Source of the DNA: Haplosporangium gracile | Taxonomy: Eukaryota > Mortierellomycota > Mortierellomycetes > Mortierellales > Mortierellaceae | Assembly: GCA_015499985.1 (NCBI GenBank) | Contig: JAAAUF010000050.1 | Coordinates: 1 to 64,000, forward strand | Direction: 5' to 3' | DNA: 64,000 nucleotides | Shown here: positions 58,595 through 64,000 of the stretch, in pieces | How the letters are laid out: each line of letters starts with the position of its first letter | Numbering within the stretch: the stretch's first letter is position 1 | Notes under the pieces: generated by a model | Database searches by the model: none | Seen by the model: the letters and a program-made list of their open reading frames with translations, nothing else | What the model was told of the DNA's origin: nothing | Translations under genes and position numbers: made by a program

Positions 58595-60877
58595 ATGCCA
58601 CCACGCGACAGACAAAACGAAGCGGTCTCGCTCTACGTTAGCGGATTCAAGGACAGCACTCGGTAAAATACAACACACTTCTTGGAGACAGAATACCGCG
58701 CTGGAGACTCTGACAGCATATGACGTTTTTGATTGGATTCCCAACCAAGATTCTCACATCCCTTATCGTCCGCTGTCTCTCATTCGCTTTTTGTTAATTT
58801 GCAGCCCAAGTGACCTGGCGACTCTCTTTGAGCCCCATGGACGGATTGCCGATGGTAAGTCACTCTTCTTGCATCCAGTTTTACGTTCGCGTTGTATGGA
58901 CGCACTGTGTATTAACTTTACCCGAAAACTAACAATGGTTACGCCACTACCCTGATGTTATTGCTTTGTTCATTTTTCTAGTCTACATCCCCAAAGGTAA
59001 AGCAGATCATACCTTAAAGTATTTCTTCAGCAAACGCGAACTCTTAATAACAACAGACGGATTGGAAACTTTGCTTGCGTTGTTTTCCGGCCTGTTTAAA
59101 TATGCATTCGATATGGAGGACTTCCAAACAATGCAAGAGGAAAAAAGGAGTCATTGAGGAGAGTTGGACATTTTCTCATTGCCAAATTGCTCACACACAT
59201 TACTCCCTGTCTTAACCCTTGCAACTGATTATTTTAGATTACTATTCTGGACTCCCCCGAGGATTCGCTTACATCCAGTACGGTTTGTTTTATTCATTTT
59301 AATCGAGTTTTTCGTAACGAAAGACGCAAAAGACTGGACAAAGACATCAAGGGGGATGAAGTACTGGGCAGACAGACATACAGAATATATGGACGCTTCT
59401 TTCAACGGACGACTCTAACTTGGACGTGATAAAGCAAAAAAGAGGGTACGAGTGGAAAAAGACGACGTAGTTTCCAACACTGGATGATGATGTGTTGCCA
59501 ACCGCTGTTCTTCTCCATTCTTTTATTCAACAAAAACAAATATCCGGTCTTTATCGTCTGTTTACAACAAGACTCCACAAGTCAAGACAAGATTGACATT
59601 CAGGGTGACGGCAAGATTATTTCACAAGAACGTTCAACATGGGAAAAGAACGACCTCGACAAGAATACGTGCAAGGCAGAGACACGGCGATCGACAAGAC
59701 CACCTCCTCCACAGTGCTTGTGGCAGCCCGTTGGCAGTCCGTACAGCCATATACCTCCGCCCCTTTCCTGGATAGATATGGACCTCAAGCGGAGATGGAT
59801 CCTCCTCCACTACCCCTGGACTCTTACATGTGCACAAGAGATGGCGATTCGCTCAAGAAACTTGTTTTCAAGACCTAACATTCCGCCCCTTACACTCTTA
59901 TTTCACCGTGCCGTACATCTGCCTTTTGGATCCTGGTTTCCGCCTCTGCCCTCAGGTACCACGATGAAGAGGATACCCGCCGCGTCTTTGAGTCTGGCGA
60001 GCAGTTCGTCCTTGATGGGCGCAAGCTCGGTCTCCAATACGCCCAGGGTCGCCGCAAGAGTAAGTTCGATCACGATGACATTGTAGGCGCATTGTTGCGT
60101 TTGGTAGCTACACCTTTTGGGATCGATGTCTAACCGGGCTCTTTTTTACCATGATAAATTATGTAGGCCCTAACCAGATGAGAGGGTGAGTAACGCAAGT
60201 TTCATGGCTTATTAGAGGAACTGGATGATTATATGTGCACTGGAAACCATAACGACGATCTAACATGCCACTTAAATGCTTTATAGCCACGGTGGACGAG
60301 GAGGCGGAGGAGGAGGAGGAGGAGGAGATCGTCGCCGCTCCAGATCAGCTGACCGTCATTATCGACCAAGGTACGAACTTCTTGACATTTTGCTAGCATG
60401 CGTATACTTCACCATGCATCCTTCAGGACAACGGAGTCTGATCTAGTATCATGTATTATATGTTGAATCAATAGTTCCCGCCGTTATACGCGCTCACGAT
60501 CTCCCTCCAGAGATCGCCGTGATCGCCGTCGTGACAGTCGCAGCCCCAGACGTCGTCGCTCGTACAGCCGATCCCGCTCAAGATCCCCTCGATCCCGTTC
60601 CCGCTCTCGCTCCCGTTCTTCGCGTCGCCGCTCGCCTTCTCCCCGTGGACGTGGCAACCGCCGTTCGCCCTCGCCCAGACGCCGCTCGCCTTCCCCTCGC
60701 CGCCGCTCTCCCTCTCCCAGACGTCGCTCTCCCTCTCCTCGTGATCGCTCTCCCCCAAGAGGTGGAAGCCCTGGAAACCGCCGACCCTCGTTGAAGAACG
60801 AAGGCCCATTTGATGGCAGTAACGGCGCTCGTCCCGAGCACGGCCACATGGACATTGACGTCAAGAATGACTATTAA
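58595..60877 (+). CDS. SR-family splicing factor, SRSF10-like (RRM plus RS tail)
   Basis: Exons: 58595-58662, 58805-58854, 58982-58996, 59238-59282 or 59286, 59956-60059, 60167-60185, 60287-60370 and 60475-60877; about 263 aa. The RRM reads VSLYVSGFKDSTRPSDLATL, VYIPKDYYSGLPRGFAYIQY (RNP1 included) and LGLQYAQGRRKSPNQMRG; the last segment matches the end of the SRSF10/SRSF12 RRM. A Gly-rich hinge (GGRGGGGGGGGD) leads to an RS domain with repeated RRRSPSP units, ending MDIDVKNDY. The protein should bind exonic enhancers and recruit spliceosome parts under SR-kinase control. Two exons are tiny (15 and 19 nt). The exon 4 to 5 junction is open. The strong donor at 59283 breaks phase; a weaker GTTTTA at 59287 keeps it, or a micro-exon lies in the 670-nt intron. 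Confidence 0.85.
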
Positions 60878-63800
60878 GTCTTGATTTTGCTTTCAGTCCT
60901 CTTTTTTGCTACTTTTTTTTCGCTTTTCTCTTGTTTTTTCATCTCTTTGTTTCAGTTGCTTTACTTTTTTCATTTTTTCCCAGTCACTGATCATCGCTGC
61001 GGGGTACAAATTCTATTTTCTATTTTTTTCTTCTATTGCACCGAATAAAGAACTGCTTTCCTGACGCGTCGCAATGGCTATGTTGTTTCGATGATATGCA
61101 TTGGCTGAGAAAGGTGGACATCATAGAACACGAATGGGCGTGAGATGCAAGAACTGATACGAACGTGCTCTTCGAATTGATCAAACGCGTTGTGTCCTTT
61201 TGACTAAGAGACGCGTTTCGTGTTGTGCTGATCTCAATGCAAATGTTCATTTTTTTGTTCACGCGGTCCAGTCCAGCCATCAAAGCCAGCATTTTTCAAG
61301 AAGAGTCGGAAGTACTGTATCTTCGCTACTCCTCTCACACACGCACGCTTACTAACAGAAACACAGATACAACAAAAGCAAACAGACATAAAATAATAAA
61401 CGAAAGTACCAACCAAAGAGAGAAGAGCGTACATCGTTTGGCAACGACGCATAGTGAAAGCAAAAGAATATATCAAAGTGAAGAAAGTGTCAACGAAGGG
61501 GAAAAAAACCTATCCTGAGAGGAGAAAGAGCCGCAGTCTACGTACAAATGTATCAACGCTTGACTATTCGTCCTGGTATGAAAGCTATGCACAAAAGTCG
61601 TTCTGGAACTCACAGTTGAATCGATGGCGACCAGTATAAAAAATATGGAATTAAATCTAAAAGCTGCAGTGCTTCAGCTTTCTTAAACATTCAAAGCCTG
61701 TATCACAAAGATTTGAACAACCCAAAAAAAAGGAAAAGAAAAAAAAAGTGGAAAAAGGACAATGCAAGTACATATTTAAAATCGAAATGAACAGCCGTGA
61801 CCGCCGTCGTTCATGCGCAGTACTCTTTGAAAAACTTTGAAAGAGCGACATCTGACGACGAAGAGCCTCAAATCCACCAATTGAAAGAACTCAGTATGCC
61901 AATGAGACGGATCGCTCTTCGAGATCACTATATGCATTCGTTTTAGTTCTTTGCATTGATAGTAAGGAAAATCGTGAATTTTAGCCGTGTTGATTGGTCC
62001 ATATTCACTATTTTTTTATTGCTGATTCTTAAACCCTTCCTCCCTCGAAAACGGAAACGAGGGTAACTGAAGTAACCATACCTAACTTGCAGGATCAGGA
62101 AATTGGAAAGGAAATTGACACTCATACTGGAATCACATCCGCCATCTTTATTAAAATAAAGAAATGGGAAAAAAGGACCTAAATTCTTTTCATAAGAATC
62201 CTCAATCCGTGATGTGAACTATGAGAAAAACACTTGAAAAGAAAAAGTCGCAATTTGGGGCAGTCTTCAGGGTTCTCTCATCGATGTAAAACAAAAGCAA
62301 GGAAGAAAAAGAATTGTTTGCTTTCTCAAACTTCTATCCCACTCTGTTTGAGAGAAAATAAAAGCGACCATACCTCCAGAATAGCCTATCCTAGCAAATG
62401 AACATAAATGAGTCAAAGTGCATTAGAGGCTTGCAATCTATGCGTGTCCTGGAATGCGTTGTCGAAAGAAGAGAGGAAAAAATAGATCAGCGCGCTATCT
62501 GTCTATTTTTTACTAGCCCATCCATCTTAATGAAGTCTTGGATGCAAAAAAAGGAGTATTTGAATGGGGAAAGCGTGTCCTTTCTTTTTATATTTTTATT
62601 TAGGAGAGATAGTCGAGAAGACCATTAATACAACAACGCTCTCCTGAAAAGACGGCAATCAAGACCCCAGCATCTAATTCAGTCCAACAAGGAGCATGTT
62701 AATGAAGGCATCGGACAGAACAAAAAGGCATTACCTAAAGACAGTGCGATGTGCGTTTTTACTATACTTTTTTCACAAGGGGAAAGGAGCACCATTGAAT
62801 GAACTGAAGTGTTTACTCCCATACACATTTCAACAATCTGTCATTTTCATATTTACTTTAATATCTGGTTTTGAAGAAATAAGAAAAAAGATATGTCTGC
62901 TAAAGACCACCTTCCATCCATCTGCACCTAGAAAAAAACAACATGAAAGAAGACGATGTCTTGCAGCGTAATCATATCGTCCACAGTTGTTATTGCAAAA
63001 CATGAAAAGAAAACAAGGTCTCGCGCCACTGCTATCATGTATCGTATTAAGAAAAAAAATGAACAAGGGCCAGCGTTGTAATTGGAGGCGAGTTTTTGAT
63101 CCCTCATATAGAAGAAGGTGGACGAAGACCAAGAAAAAGAATGTTTAACATCAGGATGTTCGGGTTGGTAGAAACAAACAAAATGGAAAAAAGTCGCCAT
63201 CTGATTGATTGGAAACGCGTGATCCCTTCTCTGTGTCCCATGTAGGGACGAAAAGAAAAGAAAAAGACTAAGTAAGAAACTTGAGCACCTAACCGTCAAG
63301 AAGAATAAAACTTATCAGCGATCGAAGGGTTTACAATCATACACACACACAAAAAAAGAAAGGAATAATATAGCCTGCTAATGTTGGTGTATGTTATGAC
63401 ATAAAGGTACACACCAACAACAGCAACAATTTCTCGTGACTTGTAGTCAATACATCGTGCCTGTAAAACATCGTTTCTTGGTTTTTAAACGAGTTAAATT
63501 TGATTTAGTATCGCGTACAGGTTAATCTCAAATGGGCGGCGCAGCATCGTATATGACTGGAAAGGCAAGAAAAAATCACTCAAAAGTAAGTTGACTGTAG
63601 CAGGAAAGAGGCGAGGGAGGAAAAGACCTCCTCCTGTTCCTTCTGGAAAAGTCTTTGAGAAACGTGATTTTGACTCTATGCTCCGTGCATACAAATGTTC
63701 ATCTTATAGTTTGCCACCAACCTTGTGAGCCTCATTCTGACGTGAACACATGCACACCTTGTGCGCTGTGTCTCGACAAGTCAACTAAAGTATTTTACTT

Positions 63801-64000
63801 TGTACGCCGTACTTCTCTCTAAGCAAACGCAAAAGACACTATAGCAATATCGAGATGGCTGTGTGCATATTTGGTAAGCGTGTCAAAGGGGTATGAAAGA
63901 GGGCTGACACCTGATCACTTTGTGAGAAAGCGATGCATTGACCTCTTCCTGTTTTCTTTGTAAATTGAGAGAGAGAAGAGTCATTGATTGAAGCGCAGTG
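60878..64000. other. 3.1-kb AT-rich region without a supported gene
   Basis: T-rich 3' flank of the SR gene to about 61030, then A/T-rich sequence with A-homopolymers on the plus strand. All ORFs of 60-120 codons have low-complexity, Lys/Phe-rich translations with no conserved pattern. A short hairpin lies at about 62044-62064 (CCCTCG...CGAGGG). An ATGGCTGTGTGCATATTTGGTAAGC string at the far right (about 63854) has a start-plus-donor look, but no exon follows within the window. No tRNA or repeat family was recognised. Confidence 0.5.
63382..63419. repeat. 9-bp stem hairpin
   Basis: TGTTGGTGT at 63382-63390 pairs with ACACCAACA at 63411-63419 across a 20-nt loop. It lies in the gene-free right end, next to an (AC)n tract at 63343-63351. 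Role unknown. Confidence 0.5.

Noticed and set aside
60484..60864. Arg/Glu-rich minus-strand ORF
   Set aside because: Antisense of the RS repeats; composition is forced by the CGC/TCC codons on the plus strand.
61225..61518. 97-codon plus-strand ORF in the right-hand gene-free region
   Set aside because: Lys/Asn/Thr-rich low-complexity translation without any family pattern.

Overview
This is eukaryotic, fungal nuclear DNA. The protein genes carry short GT-AG introns (roughly 50-350 nt), often many per gene. They include mitochondrial and nuclear housekeeping genes such as cytochrome c1, ISA2, a Pet127-type protein, RRP4, UTP23, a DHX35-type helicase, a SHG1/BOD1-domain protein, an SRSF10-like factor and glycerol-3-phosphate acyltransferase. 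A decayed Crinkler (CRN) gene and a decayed gene joining XPG-like and TnpB/Fanzor-like parts point to an early-diverging fungus. From family knowledge, not a search, I favour Mortierellaceae. I saw no tRNA, rRNA or CRISPR array. A 6-base N gap lies at 39513-39518.

Layout. 0-11.4 kb is gene-poor and relic-rich. It holds a broken CRN gene, a TGTCTG-type minisatellite, two head-to-head paralogous membrane proteins of unknown function, a Harbinger-like transposase stump, two kinds of short inverted-repeat element and several decayed ORFs. 11.5-15.7 kb holds a catalase-like heme protein and cytochrome c1, both on the minus strand. 16.0-20.4 kb is one long pseudogene: an XPG/FEN1-like nuclease part followed, in the same orientation, by a RuvC/zinc-ribbon TnpB/Fanzor-like part. 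UTP23 follows.

22.2-24.0 kb and 41.8-44.2 kb are two copies of a duplicated block encoding small PARP-like (ADP-ribosyltransferase-fold) proteins. Each block keeps a different member intact: A survives in the first, B in the second. Between the blocks lie a decayed four-RRM MRN1/Nrd1-like gene and the housekeeping genes DHX35-like, ISA2, PET127-like, RRP4 and malate dehydrogenase. 44.5-60.9 kb is dense: a PRX5-type peroxiredoxin, a nucleotide-sugar transporter, glycerol-3-phosphate acyltransferase, a broken lysine-methyltransferase gene, a SHG1-domain protein and an SRSF10-like SR protein. The last 3 kb hold no gene I can support.

Shared roles. Cytochrome c1, ISA2, the Pet127-like protein and the peroxiredoxin act in mitochondria. 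RRP4 and UTP23 act in rRNA and other RNA processing. DHX35-like and SRSF10-like are splicing-related. There is no operon logic; neighbours are independent transcription units, some with shared divergent promoters (SHG1/SRSF10, peroxiredoxin/transporter). Exon boundaries were derived by hand from GT-AG sites, reading-frame phase and family conservation. They are consistent in phase except where noted (SRSF10-like exon 4/5, transporter exon 1/2).
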